A DNA stretch of 64,000 nt, taken from Rhodococcus sp. IEGM 1409. GTDB lineage: Bacteria > Actinomycetota > Actinomycetes > Mycobacteriales > Mycobacteriaceae. The stretch's first letter is position 1, and each line of letters starts with the position of its first letter. This document shows, in pieces, positions 9,897 to 21,867 of this stretch. The stretch covers positions 499,984 to 563,983 of the forward strand of contig NZ_JASHKN010000003.1 of assembly GCF_030056735.1 (NCBI RefSeq), given 5' to 3'. The notes below the pieces were generated by a model that saw nothing but the letters and a program-made list of their open reading frames with translations, was not told the origin of the DNA and did no database searches. The position numbers were made by a program, and so were the translations under genes.

Positions 9897-9995
9897 CACG
9901 CGTCACGACTCGCCGGATCGGGGCTGCCGGAGACCAACCTTGTCAGTAGCTCGGCATACACTCGATCTCGCTCCCAGACCTTCAGAGAGGCGCAC

Positions 9996-13532
<3,537 letters not shown>

Positions 13533-13558
13533 CCGCCGACCGAGCGGACCTGAATCGA

Positions 13559-13598
13559 ACGAAGGGACCTTGCTGCATCAGCAGCAAGGTCCCTTCGT
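13559..13598 (+). terminator. Perfect hairpin terminator after dnaE1
   Basis: Two 18-base arms (13559-13576 and 13581-13598) are exactly complementary around an ATCA tetraloop, starting 26 bases after the dnaE1 stop. The next gene converges from the minus strand and ends 30 bases downstream, so the hairpin may serve both. Confidence 0.9.
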
Positions 13599-13627
13599 GG
13601 TCCGCCAGAGATCGGGGAGTGCGGTGA

Positions 13628-13861
13628 TCAGGTGGCGCGTGAGTAGTGCACACGTCGCATCCACCAGGTGATCACCGCTGCTGTTGCGGCAGTCAATACG
13701 GCCACCTGCATCGACTGCGTGACGGCACCTGCGACGACGAACAGCACAAAACCAACCACGAGAGCTTCGATCTTGTACAGGGGCCACCGAGTCCCGGCCA
13801 GATCGACGCAATGGTCGGCTGAGGGGCGTGATTCGCGAGTGGAGATATCTGCGGTAGTCAT
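13628..13861 (-). CDS. Small two-helix membrane protein
   Basis: 77 residues. A hydrophilic N-terminus (about residues 1-30) is followed by two hydrophobic segments, IEALVVGFVLFVVAGAV and MQVAVLTAATAAVITWW, and a short basic tail. It therefore probably sits in the membrane with both ends on the same side. No family recognised. It is a single gene convergent with dnaE1. About 200 bases upstream, to position 14061, hold no further gene that I can support. Confidence 0.65.
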   Translation of the reverse strand: MTTADISTRESRPSADHCVDLAGTRWPLYKIEALVVGFVLFVVAGAVTQSMQVAVLTAATAAVITWWMRRVHYSRAT

Positions 13862-14061
13862 CTCGTCCCTTTCCCGGCGCGGCTAGCGGATACGGCTGTT
13901 CGAAGCTGTGGTTTCAGAGTAGCGAGAGATGAGAGTTCGGGCAAACGAACTTTATTGATCGGCAGCTCACTCAATCGATCAACCAGGGGAGTGCGCCGGC
14001 GACAGACCTGGTCGGCGTGGTTCGGTGGCCAAGGCAGTCGAGTGGGTGTTCACTGGTACAC

Positions 14062-14496
14062 ATGCCAATCACAGGTGAGTACGAACCCAGTCCAGCGTCG
14101 TGGGCCGCCGATCAGGTCGCACGCATCGAGAACTCCGGTGGCGCCGAGGGAAACGACATGAACGGCATGCCCGTCGTCGTTCTCACGACCATCGGGGCAA
14201 AGTCCGGCAAGGTCAGGAAGACGCCGCTGATGCGCGTCGAGCACGACGGTTCGTATGCCGTTGTGGCCTCGCTTGGTGGCGCTCCGAAGAATCCGGTCTG
14301 GTACTACAACGTCAAGGCTGATCCGCACGTCACGCTGCGTGACGCGACCCAGGTCTTCGACCTGGTTGCTCGTGAAATCACCGGAGACGAGAAGGCGATC
14401 TGGTGGGAGCGCGCTGTCGCTGCGTACCCCGACTACGCTGATTATCAGACGAAGACCGATCGTGAGATCCCGGTGTTCGTGCTCGAACCCAGGTAA
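14062..14496 (+). CDS. Deazaflavin (F420)-dependent nitroreductase-like protein
   Basis: 144 residues of the DUF385/Ddn-like split-beta-barrel family, which binds F420 or a related flavin and reduces quinones or nitro compounds. The family signature is [36 protein letters not shown] (split here over residues 35-70), then [14 protein letters not shown]. The ATG at 14062 is chosen because the upstream extension is not conserved-looking. In M. tuberculosis the homologue Rv1558 likewise lies just before ilvA, supporting orthology. Substrate is unknown. Confidence 0.87.
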   Translation: MPITGEYEPSPASWAADQVARIENSGGAEGNDMNGMPVVVLTTIGAKSGKVRKTPLMRVEHDGSYAVVASLGGAPKNPVWYYNVKADPHVTLRDATQVFDLVAREITGDEKAIWWERAVAAYPDYADYQTKTDREIPVFVLEPR

Positions 14497-14560
14497 CGCA
14501 CTGCGGTCTTCGAGAGACTGCGGTCCACAAGAAACACCGCAAGAACAACAAGTAAATCGT

Positions 14561-14597
14561 CACTCGCGGGCGTCGGCGATCCCGACTCCCGTGAGTG
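14561..14597 (+). terminator. Inverted repeat between nitroreductase-like gene and pox gene
   Basis: CACTCGCGGG at 14561-14570 pairs with CCCGTGAGTG at 14588-14597 (one mismatch, 17-base loop). It ends 15 bases before the next start codon. It may be a terminator of the upstream gene or an element in the leader of the pox gene. Confidence 0.45.
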
Positions 14598-14612
14598 TGT
14601 CATGGAGGTCTG

Positions 14613-16388
14613 ATGAGTCCGAAAACCGTTGCAGATCAATTGGTTCAGCAGCTCGTTGACGCGGGTGTCAGTCGGATCTACGGAATTGTCGGTGACAGTC
14701 TCAATCCCATCGTCGATGCGGTTCGTCGCACCGGTGGTTCTGAAAAGGGCGGAATCGACTGGATACACGTCCGTCATGAGGAAGCAGCCGCTTTTGCCGC
14801 CGCAGCAGATGCCCAGATCACCGGAAAGCTCGCGGTGTGTGCAGGATCCTGCGGTCCCGGAAACCTTCACCTGATCAACGGCCTGTACGACGCTCATCGT
14901 TCGGGCGCCCCGGTCCTCGCGATCGCCTCACACATTCCCAGTGCGCAGATCGGTATGGGCTACTTCCAGGAGACGCATCCCGAGCGGATCTTCATCGAAT
15001 GTTCGAGTTACACCGAACTCGTCAGCACGCCAGTGCAATCACCCCGCGTGGTGCAGTCGGCGATTCAGCATTCGGTCGCTCGAAACGGCGTCTCGGTGAT
15101 CGTGCTTCCCGGCGACATTGCCGACTGCCCGGCCGAAGGCACTCCGCGGACGCTCGTCGAAACGCGAAGGCCGACAGTCGTTCCGGATGCTGGTGATGTG
15201 TTGGCGTTGGCAGATGTGATCAACGGCTCGCGGAAGGTTGCGATCTTCGCCGGCGCCGGTGTGCGAGACGCTCGCGCGGAAGTATTGGCGCTGGCTGAAA
15301 CCATCGGCGCTCCCATCGGGCATTCGCTGCGTGGAAAGGAATGGATCCAGTACGACAATCCGTACGACGTCGGAATGACCGGATTGCTCGGTTACGGTGC
15401 GGCGCACGACGGTATCCACGGCGCCGATCTCCTGCTCCTGATCGGTACGGACTTTCCCTATGACCAGTTCTTGCCCGACGACGTTCGCACTGCTCAGATC
15501 GACATCGCGGCGGAGCGGTTGGGGCGTCGAACCAGCCTGGACCTGGCCGTGCACGGTGACGTCGCGAGCACCTTGAGTGCACTGATTCCGCAGCTCGATC
15601 GAAAGACCGACCGCGGGTTCCTCGAGGATACGCTCGCCAAGCACAACACTCTGATGACCAAAGTGGTTGGTGCATACACGGATCCGGTCAAGCAGCGCAC
15701 GCCCATTCACCCCGAGTATGCGGCCTCGATCCTCGACGATTTGGCTTCGGACGACGCAATCTTCACCGCCGACACCGGCATGTGCAATGTGTGGACGGCG
15801 CGCTATCTCAATCCGAACGGATCGCGACGATTCATCTCGTCGGCACTGCACGGATCCATGTCCAATGCGCTCCCGCATGCGATGGGTGCGGCATGGTCCA
15901 GCCCGGGGCGTCAGGTCATCTCGGTGTCGGGCGACGGTGGATTGTCGATGCTGCTCGGTGAGTTGGTCACCGTCGCCATGTACAAGTTGCCGGTCAAGAT
16001 CGTGGTGTTCAACAACTCGACGCTCGGAATGGTCAAGCTCGAGATGCTGGTCGATGGCCTTCCGGATTTCGGGGTCGATGTGCCCGCTGTCGACTACGCG
16101 GCGGTCGCCGCTGCGCTCGGAATCTTCTCGCGCCGCATCGAGAATCCTGCCGACATCGAATCCGGTCTTCGCGCGGCGCTCGATCACGACGGCCCGGCCC
16201 TCGTGGATCTGGTGACCGATCCGCTGGCATTGTCGTTGCCGCCCACCATCACCGGCGGTCAGATGAAGGGCTTTGCTTTGGCGATGTCGAAGATGGTGAT
16301 GAACGGCGGAGTCGGCGAGGCGGTACAGATGGCCAAGTCGAATCTGCGGAACGTGCCACGTCCCTCGCAGTTGGATCCGCGCGGCTGA
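14613..16388 (+). CDS. poxB: Thiamine-diphosphate pyruvate dehydrogenase (quinone)/pyruvate oxidase
   Basis: 591 residues with the three-domain layout of TPP decarboxylating enzymes. The N-terminal Pyr domain contains GIVGDSLNPIVDAVRR and the catalytic-Glu loop VRHEEAAAFAA. A central FAD/nucleotide domain follows, then the PP domain with GDGGLSMLLGELVTVAMYK and the metal-binding NNSTLGM. PoxB converts pyruvate to acetate and CO2, passing electrons to membrane quinone. The C-terminal helix KMVMNGGVGEAVQMAKSN could be the lipid-contacting segment. A GGAGG precedes ATG 14613. Acetolactate synthase is unlikely given the PoxB-like ends. Confidence 0.88.
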   Translation: MSPKTVADQLVQQLVDAGVSRIYGIVGDSLNPIVDAVRRTGGSEKGGIDWIHVRHEEAAAFAAAADAQITGKLAVCAGSCGPGNLHLINGLYDAHRSGAPVLAIASHIPSAQIGMGYFQETHPERIFIECSSYTELVSTPVQSPRVVQSAIQHSVARNGVSVIVLPGDIADCPAEGTPRTLVETRRPTVVPDAGDVLALADVINGSRKVAIFAGAGVRDARAEVLALAETIGAPIGHSLRGKEWIQYDNPYDVGMTGLLGYGAAHDGIHGADLLLLIGTDFPYDQFLPDDVRTAQIDIAAERLGRRTSLDLAVHGDVASTLSALIPQLDRKTDRGFLEDTLAKHNTLMTKVVGAYTDPVKQRTPIHPEYAASILDDLASDDAIFTADTGMCNVWTARYLNPNGSRRFISSALHGSMSNALPHAMGAAWSSPGRQVISVSGDGGLSMLLGELVTVAMYKLPVKIVVFNNSTLGMVKLEMLVDGLPDFGVDVPAVDYAAVAAALGIFSRRIENPADIESGLRAALDHDGPALVDLVTDPLALSLPPTITGGQMKGFALAMSKMVMNGGVGEAVQMAKSNLRNVPRPSQLDPRG

Positions 16389-16420
16389 CCTACCGCCGCC
16401 CCGCCTCGCCGACGATGTTG

Positions 16421-16462
16421 GGGCGGGGTGGTGGGAAGGTTGCGGGCGGGGTGGTGGGAAGG
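16421..16462. repeat. Two tandem 19-base G-rich repeats
   Basis: GGGCGGGGTGGTGGGAAGG occurs at 16421-16439 and 16444-16462, a period of 23 bases, between the pox stop and the ilvA start. The first copy also pairs with a CCCCGCC upstream (16399-16405), forming a weak hairpin that may terminate the pox transcript. Confidence 0.8.
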
Positions 16463-16490
16463 CTGATCCCCGACGTGCGAAAATGGCGGA

Positions 16491-17846
16491 GTGTCTAACT
16501 CGCCCGATGTCGTAGTAACGAAGTCCACCGTCCCCGCGCTCGACGCGCAGGAGATCGACACGGCCATCGAGCGAATTCAGCACGTCATTGCGGCAACACC
16601 CTTGCAGTACAGCGACCGTCTTTCGGCGCTGACCGGCGCACACGTGTACCTCAAGCGTGAGGACCTGCAAGGCGTTCGTTCGTACAAGATTCGCGGCGCG
16701 TACAACCTGATCGCTCAGCTGAACGAGGCCGAGCGCGCGGCAGGCGTCGTGACCGCCAGTGCCGGAAACCATGCGCAGGGCGTTGCCTTCGCGTGCCGAA
16801 CCATGCAGATCAAGGGTCGGATCTACGTGCCGGCCAACACGCCCAAGCAGAAGCGTGATCGCATCCGCGCTCACGGCGGAGCGTTTGTCGAACTGTTCAT
16901 GATCGGTGAGACCTATGACGCCGCCGCCGCTGCGGCCGCAGAGGACGTAGCCGAAACCGGCGCAACCATGGTTCCTCCGTTCGACGACGTGCGCACCGCT
17001 GCGGGGCAAGGAACAATCGCAGCCGAGATCCTCACGCAACTCGACGCACCTCTCGACACGATCGTCGTGCCGGTCGGTGGGGGCGGTTGCATCGCGGGCA
17101 TAGCTACCTATCTGCACGAGCGGTCGCCCAAGACGTCGATCGTCGGGATCGAGCCGTCCGGGGCCGCGTCCATGACGGCCGCGCTTGTTGCCGGCGGCCC
17201 GGTGACCCTTCCCGACGTCGATCCGTTCGTCGATGGTGCCGCCGTCAAGCGCATCGGTGACGTTCCCTACGAGGTCGTCTCACGTCTGGGTGCTGCCGTC
17301 GTGTCACACGCGTCGTTGCCGCTCGTCGCTCGTCAACTACAGACGCGGTCCGGTTCGGGATCGTTTGTCGTCAATCAGATCGACGAAGGCGCTATCTGCA
17401 CGGCGATGCTCGAGCTGTACCAGAGCGAGGGCATCATCGCCGAACCCGCGGGCGCGCTTTCCGTTGCGGCACTGCAGAATCTGACGTTCGAGCCGGGCTC
17501 GACCGTCGTGTGCCTGATCTCCGGTGGTAACAACGACGTCTCCCGTTACGGCGAAATCCTCGAGCGTTCGCTCGTTCACCTCGGGCTCAAGCACTACTTC
17601 CTGGTCGACTTTCCGCAGGAACCGGGAGCGTTGCGCCGGTTCCTCTCGGACGTGCTGGGGCCGGACGACGACATCGCGCTGTTCGAGTACGTCAAGCGAA
17701 ACAATCGCGAGACGGGTGCCGCGTTGGTGGGTATCGAACTCGGTTCCGCCGACGGTTTGGCGTCGTTGCTCGAGCGGATGGAGCACGCGCCGATGCAGTC
17801 CGAGAGGCTCGAGCCGGGAAGCCCGGCGTACCGCTATCTGACGTAA
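16491..17846 (+). CDS. ilvA: Threonine ammonia-lyase (threonine dehydratase)
   Basis: PLP enzyme producing 2-oxobutyrate from threonine, the first step toward isoleucine. Catalytic Lys is in RSYKIRGAYN (about residue 66); the PLP phosphate loop is VGGGGCIAG. A single ACT-like regulatory domain occupies about residues 360-450 (HYFLVDFPQEPGALRRFL), so this is the shorter biosynthetic form that may be inhibited by isoleucine. The start is GTG 16491, preceded by GGCGGA. It has no ilv neighbours here but keeps the position seen in M. tuberculosis, just before the trehalose genes. Confidence 0.94.
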   Translation: MSNSPDVVVTKSTVPALDAQEIDTAIERIQHVIAATPLQYSDRLSALTGAHVYLKREDLQGVRSYKIRGAYNLIAQLNEAERAAGVVTASAGNHAQGVAFACRTMQIKGRIYVPANTPKQKRDRIRAHGGAFVELFMIGETYDAAAAAAAEDVAETGATMVPPFDDVRTAAGQGTIAAEILTQLDAPLDTIVVPVGGGGCIAGIATYLHERSPKTSIVGIEPSGAASMTAALVAGGPVTLPDVDPFVDGAAVKRIGDVPYEVVSRLGAAVVSHASLPLVARQLQTRSGSGSFVVNQIDEGAICTAMLELYQSEGIIAEPAGALSVAALQNLTFEPGSTVVCLISGGNNDVSRYGEILERSLVHLGLKHYFLVDFPQEPGALRRFLSDVLGPDDDIALFEYVKRNNRETGAALVGIELGSADGLASLLERMEHAPMQSERLEPGSPAYRYLT

Positions 17847-17859
17847 GGGACGCCCCCGG

Positions 17860-18381
17860 TCAGGGCCGCAGTCGCTCGACCACCTGTCGATGCAGTTCGG
17901 GATCTGGCTGGGGGAGTCCGAGCATGGCTGCCAGATACAGGCCGTCGCCGACGAGTCGGATGATCTCGGCCTGCACAGGATCGGCGATCTCGGTCTGAAG
18001 GCCCTTGTCCCAGCTCCGCATCACATGTGTGACGGCCTTCTGGATTTCGTCGTGTTGTCCGTCGACTGTTCGGAGCGCGGCAATGATCGAGCGAAAGAGT
18101 GAGAGTTCTTCGCTTTCGTTCGCATCGGGGATCTGCAGGTAGAACTCGGTGACCGTGGTACCGCCGGCTACGGCGTCGTCGAGTTGCTGATCCGAGCGTT
18201 CCCCGAGTCTGCGGACCATCGCCGCGAGGAGGGCTTCCTTGCTGGGGAAGTGATAGAGAAGTCCGCCCTTGGAAACCCCGGCTTCGGCGGCAACGCCTTC
18301 GAGCGTGACTTGGGCGACGCCGCTGACCAGCAGCAGCTTCTCCAGTGCGTCGAGAATTCGATCGCGAGTGTCGGCAGCCAT
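17860..18381 (-). CDS. TetR-family repressor
   Basis: 173 residues. The N-terminal HTH (residues 1-50) is clear: RILDALEKLLLVSGVAQVTLEGVAAEAGVSKGGLLYHFPSKEAL. The C-terminal domain has the TetR_C-like pattern of repressors beside drug exporters. It is transcribed divergently from an MFS exporter gene with 129 bases between, the usual arrangement for local control of the pump. Within that gap ACCGC-N4-GCGGT at 18411-18424 and TTCACTG/CAGTGAA at 18424-18470 are candidate operator parts, weakly supported. Ligand unknown. Confidence 0.88.
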   Translation of the reverse strand: MAADTRDRILDALEKLLLVSGVAQVTLEGVAAEAGVSKGGLLYHFPSKEALLAAMVRRLGERSDQQLDDAVAGGTTVTEFYLQIPDANESEELSLFRSIIAALRTVDGQHDEIQKAVTHVMRSWDKGLQTEIADPVQAEIIRLVGDGLYLAAMLGLPQPDPELHRQVVERLRP

Positions 18382-18510
18382 GTGATGTGACCCTACCCGG
18401 AAATAACTTTACCGCTCAGGCGGTTCACTGTTACCGTAGACCTACTGTACCGGCTGGACGGTGCAGTGAATTTTTTTCGGAGAGAACTCAGAGAAAGTCG
18501 CAGGGGAGCA

Positions 18511-20055
18511 ATGTCAGTGTCGGCAGATCACACGTCTGCAATCAATCCCGACGAGATTCGGGCGACAAAGCGTGACTGGGCGGGCTTGATAGTCCTTGCC
18601 TTTGCTGTGTTGCTCATCGCAGTCGACGGCACGGTGCTCGATCTTGCGCTTCCGTTCATCAGCGCCGACCTCGAACCGAGCAGCACGCAGTTGCTGTGGA
18701 TCATCGACGTCTATTCGTTCGTGCTCGCCGGTCTGCTCATCACCATGGGCACGCTCGGTGACCGGATCGGTAGGCGGAAACTGCTCTTGATCGGCGCAGT
18801 CGGCTTCGGTCTCGCCTCGATCATCGCCGCTCTCGCTGTCAGTCCCGAGATGCTCATTGGCGCCCGCGTGCTGCAGGGTATTTCCGGTGCAACGCTGATG
18901 CCGGCCACCCTCGGTCTGATCCGCACGATCTTCGTCAACCCGCGTCAGCGCACCGAGGCGATCGGGGTCTGGGGCGCGATGGCAGGTGGCGGTACCGCGG
19001 CCGGCCCGTTGGTCGGCGGTTGGTTGCTCGAGCACTTCTGGTGGGGCTCGGTCTTCTTGATCAACATCCCGGTCATGATCGCGCTGGTCGTTCTCGGCCC
19101 GATTCTGATCCCGGAGTCGAAGGACCCCAATCCGGGTCGATTCGACCTCATCAGCGCTGGTCTGTCGATGGCGACCATGTTGCCGTTGGTGTACGCGGTC
19201 AAGGAATCCGTGGTGCACGGCGTCAGCATCACGTTGCTGGTGATCGGCCTTGTGGGTCTCGCGGCCGGCTACGCGTTCGTGCGTCGTCAGCGGTTGCTGA
19301 AGGATCCGATGTTGGATCTGAAACTGTTTGCCAACGCATCGTTCTCCACCGCCGTCATCACCAACCTGCTCTCGATCTTCGCGCTGGCAGGTGTCCTGTT
19401 CTTCGGTTCGCAGTACCTGCAGTTGGTGCTGGGTAACTCGGCGCTCGACGCCGGCTTGCTGATGCTCCCGGGTATGTTGCTCAGCGCATTCACCGCGGTT
19501 GCGGCGGCCTGGTTGATTCGCCGGTGGTCGGTGTCTCACGTGCTCAGCGCAGGCCTCGCCGTTGCCGGTATCGGCGCTGCGATGCTGCTCGCCCTCGGGG
19601 TGGACAGCGGGCCGTTGATGTTCGTGATCGGCTTCGGTCTGGCTGGTGCTGGTGTCGGTGTTGCGTTGACGTTGACCTCGGATCTTGTGGTCAGTTCGGT
19701 GGAACCCGAGCGTGCCGGTGCTGCGTCTGCGGTGTCGGAGACTGCGTACGAACTCGGCATCGCGCTCGGTGTGGCAATCCTGGGCAGTGTGGTGATGGCG
19801 ATCTTCCGTAAGGGAATCGACACGTCCATGCTCGAAGCAGATCAGGCGCACGCTGCGCAGGGCACCCTCGGCGGTGCGCTGCAGGAAGCGACGTACCTAC
19901 CGGGTGAGCTCGGTTCGGTACTTGCCGATTCCGCGAAGTCGGCGTTCGTCGACGGTATGCACGTTGCTGCCGGGGCGACTGCTCTGGTTCTGTTCGTCAG
20001 TGCCGCATTGGTTTTGCGGATGCTGCGGAGTACACCAGAGAACGCGAAGCGTTAA
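18511..20055 (+). CDS. MFS drug exporter, DHA2 (14-helix) type
   Basis: 514 residues with about 14 membrane helices. Motif A is seen as GDRIGRRKLLLIG near residue 82, the N-terminal VDGTVLDLALPFISADL is typical of QacA/SmvA/LfrA-like proton antiporters, and motif C-like GGGTAAGPLVGGWLLEH occurs near residue 160. It likely exports cationic or hydrophobic compounds. ATG 18511 has GGGGAG 3-8 bases upstream; the in-frame extension to 18466 is rejected. It ends 21 bases from the convergent treZ gene. Confidence 0.9.
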   Translation: MSVSADHTSAINPDEIRATKRDWAGLIVLAFAVLLIAVDGTVLDLALPFISADLEPSSTQLLWIIDVYSFVLAGLLITMGTLGDRIGRRKLLLIGAVGFGLASIIAALAVSPEMLIGARVLQGISGATLMPATLGLIRTIFVNPRQRTEAIGVWGAMAGGGTAAGPLVGGWLLEHFWWGSVFLINIPVMIALVVLGPILIPESKDPNPGRFDLISAGLSMATMLPLVYAVKESVVHGVSITLLVIGLVGLAAGYAFVRRQRLLKDPMLDLKLFANASFSTAVITNLLSIFALAGVLFFGSQYLQLVLGNSALDAGLLMLPGMLLSAFTAVAAAWLIRRWSVSHVLSAGLAVAGIGAAMLLALGVDSGPLMFVIGFGLAGAGVGVALTLTSDLVVSSVEPERAGAASAVSETAYELGIALGVAILGSVVMAIFRKGIDTSMLEADQAHAAQGTLGGALQEATYLPGELGSVLADSAKSAFVDGMHVAAGATALVLFVSAALVLRMLRSTPENAKR

Positions 20056-20076
20056 TACCAGAATCTCGAGGGTTAG

Positions 20077-21858
20077 TCAGCTTTCGAGTACGACGAACGA
20101 GTGCCCAGGCACGACGGTTGCGGACGCGGTCTCGTCCTGTGTCGGCGGATCCCACCAGAGGATGGGGGTTCCGCCGGCCGGGACCGAGGCCGCGTCCGTT
20201 CCCAGATTGCACACGATCTGTAAAGCGCCGCGGCGTAGGGTAATCCACTGTTTGTCCTCGTCGTAGTCGACGTTCAGGTACCCAAGCCAAGGGTCGGTGA
20301 TCTCGATTCGCTTCTTACGCAGGGCCAGTAGATCGCGATAGCACGCGAGGACGCGCGCGTGCGTCTCGTCGGTTCGCTCGCTCCAGTCCAGCTTCGACCG
20401 CAGAAATGTCTGGGGGTCTTGTGGATCCGGAATGTCGTCGCTGTTCCAGCCGTGAGCTGCGAACTCCGCCTTGCGGCCTTTGGCGGTGGCCTCCCCGAGT
20501 TCCGGTTCCGGATGCGAGGTGAAGAACTGGAACGGGGTAGTGGCTCCCCATTCTTCGCCCATGAACAGCATCGGCGTGTACGGCGAGAGCAGGACCAGTG
20601 CCGCCTTGATCACCAATTGTCCTGGCGTCAGATAGGCGCTCGGGCGGTCACCGATCGCGCGGTTGCCGATCTGATCGTGGGTGCACGTGTATGCGATCAG
20701 GGAGCTGGCCGGCTGATGCGTGATGTCGATCGGACGTCCGTGGACCCGCCCTCGAAATGAAGAATACGTTCCGGCGTGGAAGAAACCGCGGCGCAATGTA
20801 TTTGCCAGGGATTCCAAGGATCCGAAGTCGGCGTAGTAACCCTGGCGTTCGCCCGAGACCGCCGTGTGAATGGTGTGGTGGATGTCGTCGTCCCACTGCG
20901 CGTCCAAACCGAATCCGCCCGCCGCGCGTGGCGTGATGAGAGTGGCGTCGTTGAGGTCGCTTTCGGCAATCAACGTGAGCGGTCGACCCAGATGGGCCGA
21001 CAGTGTTTCCGTTCGGACCGCGAGTTCCTCGAGGATGTGCGTTCCGGTGTGGTCGACCAATGCATGGACGGCATCGAGACGTAGGCCGTCGATGTGGAAG
21101 TCGCGCATCCATCGCAAGGCATTGCCGATGATGTACTCGCGAACCTCGCCCGACGCAGGACCACCGATGTTGATCGTTCGGCCCCACGTGTTCGCGCCGT
21201 CGGCGATGTAGGGACCGAACCGTTCGAGATAGTTGCCCGACGGGCCCAGATGGTTGTAGACCACGTCCAAGATCACGCCGAGCCCGCGTTCGTGGGCCGC
21301 ATTCACCAACCGCTGCAATCCGTCCGGACCACCGTAGATCTCGTGGACCGTGTACCAGAGCACACCGTCGTAGCCCCAGTTGTGAGTTCCGTTGAAGCCG
21401 TTGACCGGCATGATCTCCACGAACCCGACGCCGAGGTCCACCAGGTGATCGAGACGTTCGATCGCGGCGTCGAAAGTTCCTTCGGTGGTGAATGTTCCGA
21501 TGTGCAGTTCGTAGACGGACGATCCTGGGAGTTGCCGTCCGGTCCACTGAGAGTCGGTCCAGGACGCCTCGTGCAGTTGGTGCAGTTGGGAGAGAAGATG
21601 CACGCCTTCGGGCTGGCGTGGCGACCGCGGATCCGGAAGGATGTCGCCGTCGACGACAAATCCGTAACGAGCCTGGTCGTCGCAGTCGATGTCGGCTCGC
21701 CACCATCCGTCGTCCGTGCGGTCCATGTCGTGAGTGATGCCGTTGACTTCGACTCGGACCGATTCCGGTGTGGGCGCCCAGACCTCGAAAGTATGCACAC
21801 GATCAGCATGCCTTGTTCGGTCGGATGTGGCAGCCCAGCTGGGTGGATCCGTCGTCAT
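20077..21858 (-). CDS. treZ: Malto-oligosyltrehalose trehalohydrolase
   Basis: A GH13 hydrolase releasing trehalose from maltooligosyl-trehalose made by TreY. 593 residues: N-terminal beta domain (HTFEVWAPTPESVRVEVNG), then a (beta/alpha)8 barrel with VILDVVYNHLGPSGN, DGLRLDAVHALVD (nucleophile Asp) and LIAESDLND (acid Glu), and the C-terminal ILWWDPPTQDE region. Length is normal. Usually treX-treY-treZ are adjacent; here treZ lies 11.5 kb from treY with unrelated accessory genes between, although orientation is unchanged. The start is 10 bases from the end of the flavoprotein gene upstream on the same strand. Confidence 0.95.
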   Translation of the reverse strand: MTTDPPSWAATSDRTRHADRVHTFEVWAPTPESVRVEVNGITHDMDRTDDGWWRADIDCDDQARYGFVVDGDILPDPRSPRQPEGVHLLSQLHQLHEASWTDSQWTGRQLPGSSVYELHIGTFTTEGTFDAAIERLDHLVDLGVGFVEIMPVNGFNGTHNWGYDGVLWYTVHEIYGGPDGLQRLVNAAHERGLGVILDVVYNHLGPSGNYLERFGPYIADGANTWGRTINIGGPASGEVREYIIGNALRWMRDFHIDGLRLDAVHALVDHTGTHILEELAVRTETLSAHLGRPLTLIAESDLNDATLITPRAAGGFGLDAQWDDDIHHTIHTAVSGERQGYYADFGSLESLANTLRRGFFHAGTYSSFRGRVHGRPIDITHQPASSLIAYTCTHDQIGNRAIGDRPSAYLTPGQLVIKAALVLLSPYTPMLFMGEEWGATTPFQFFTSHPEPELGEATAKGRKAEFAAHGWNSDDIPDPQDPQTFLRSKLDWSERTDETHARVLACYRDLLALRKKRIEITDPWLGYLNVDYDEDKQWITLRRGALQIVCNLGTDAASVPAGGTPILWWDPPTQDETASATVVPGHSFVVLES

Positions 21859-21867
21859 GGGCTGTTT

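Noticed and set aside
16399..16428. G/C-rich hairpin after poxB
   Set aside because: Only a 7-bp stem with a 16-base loop overlapping the G-rich direct repeats; too weak to list as a terminator by itself.
15039..17117. 692-codon minus-strand open frame across poxB and ilvA
   Set aside because: It crosses two real plus-strand genes and has no recognisable domain.
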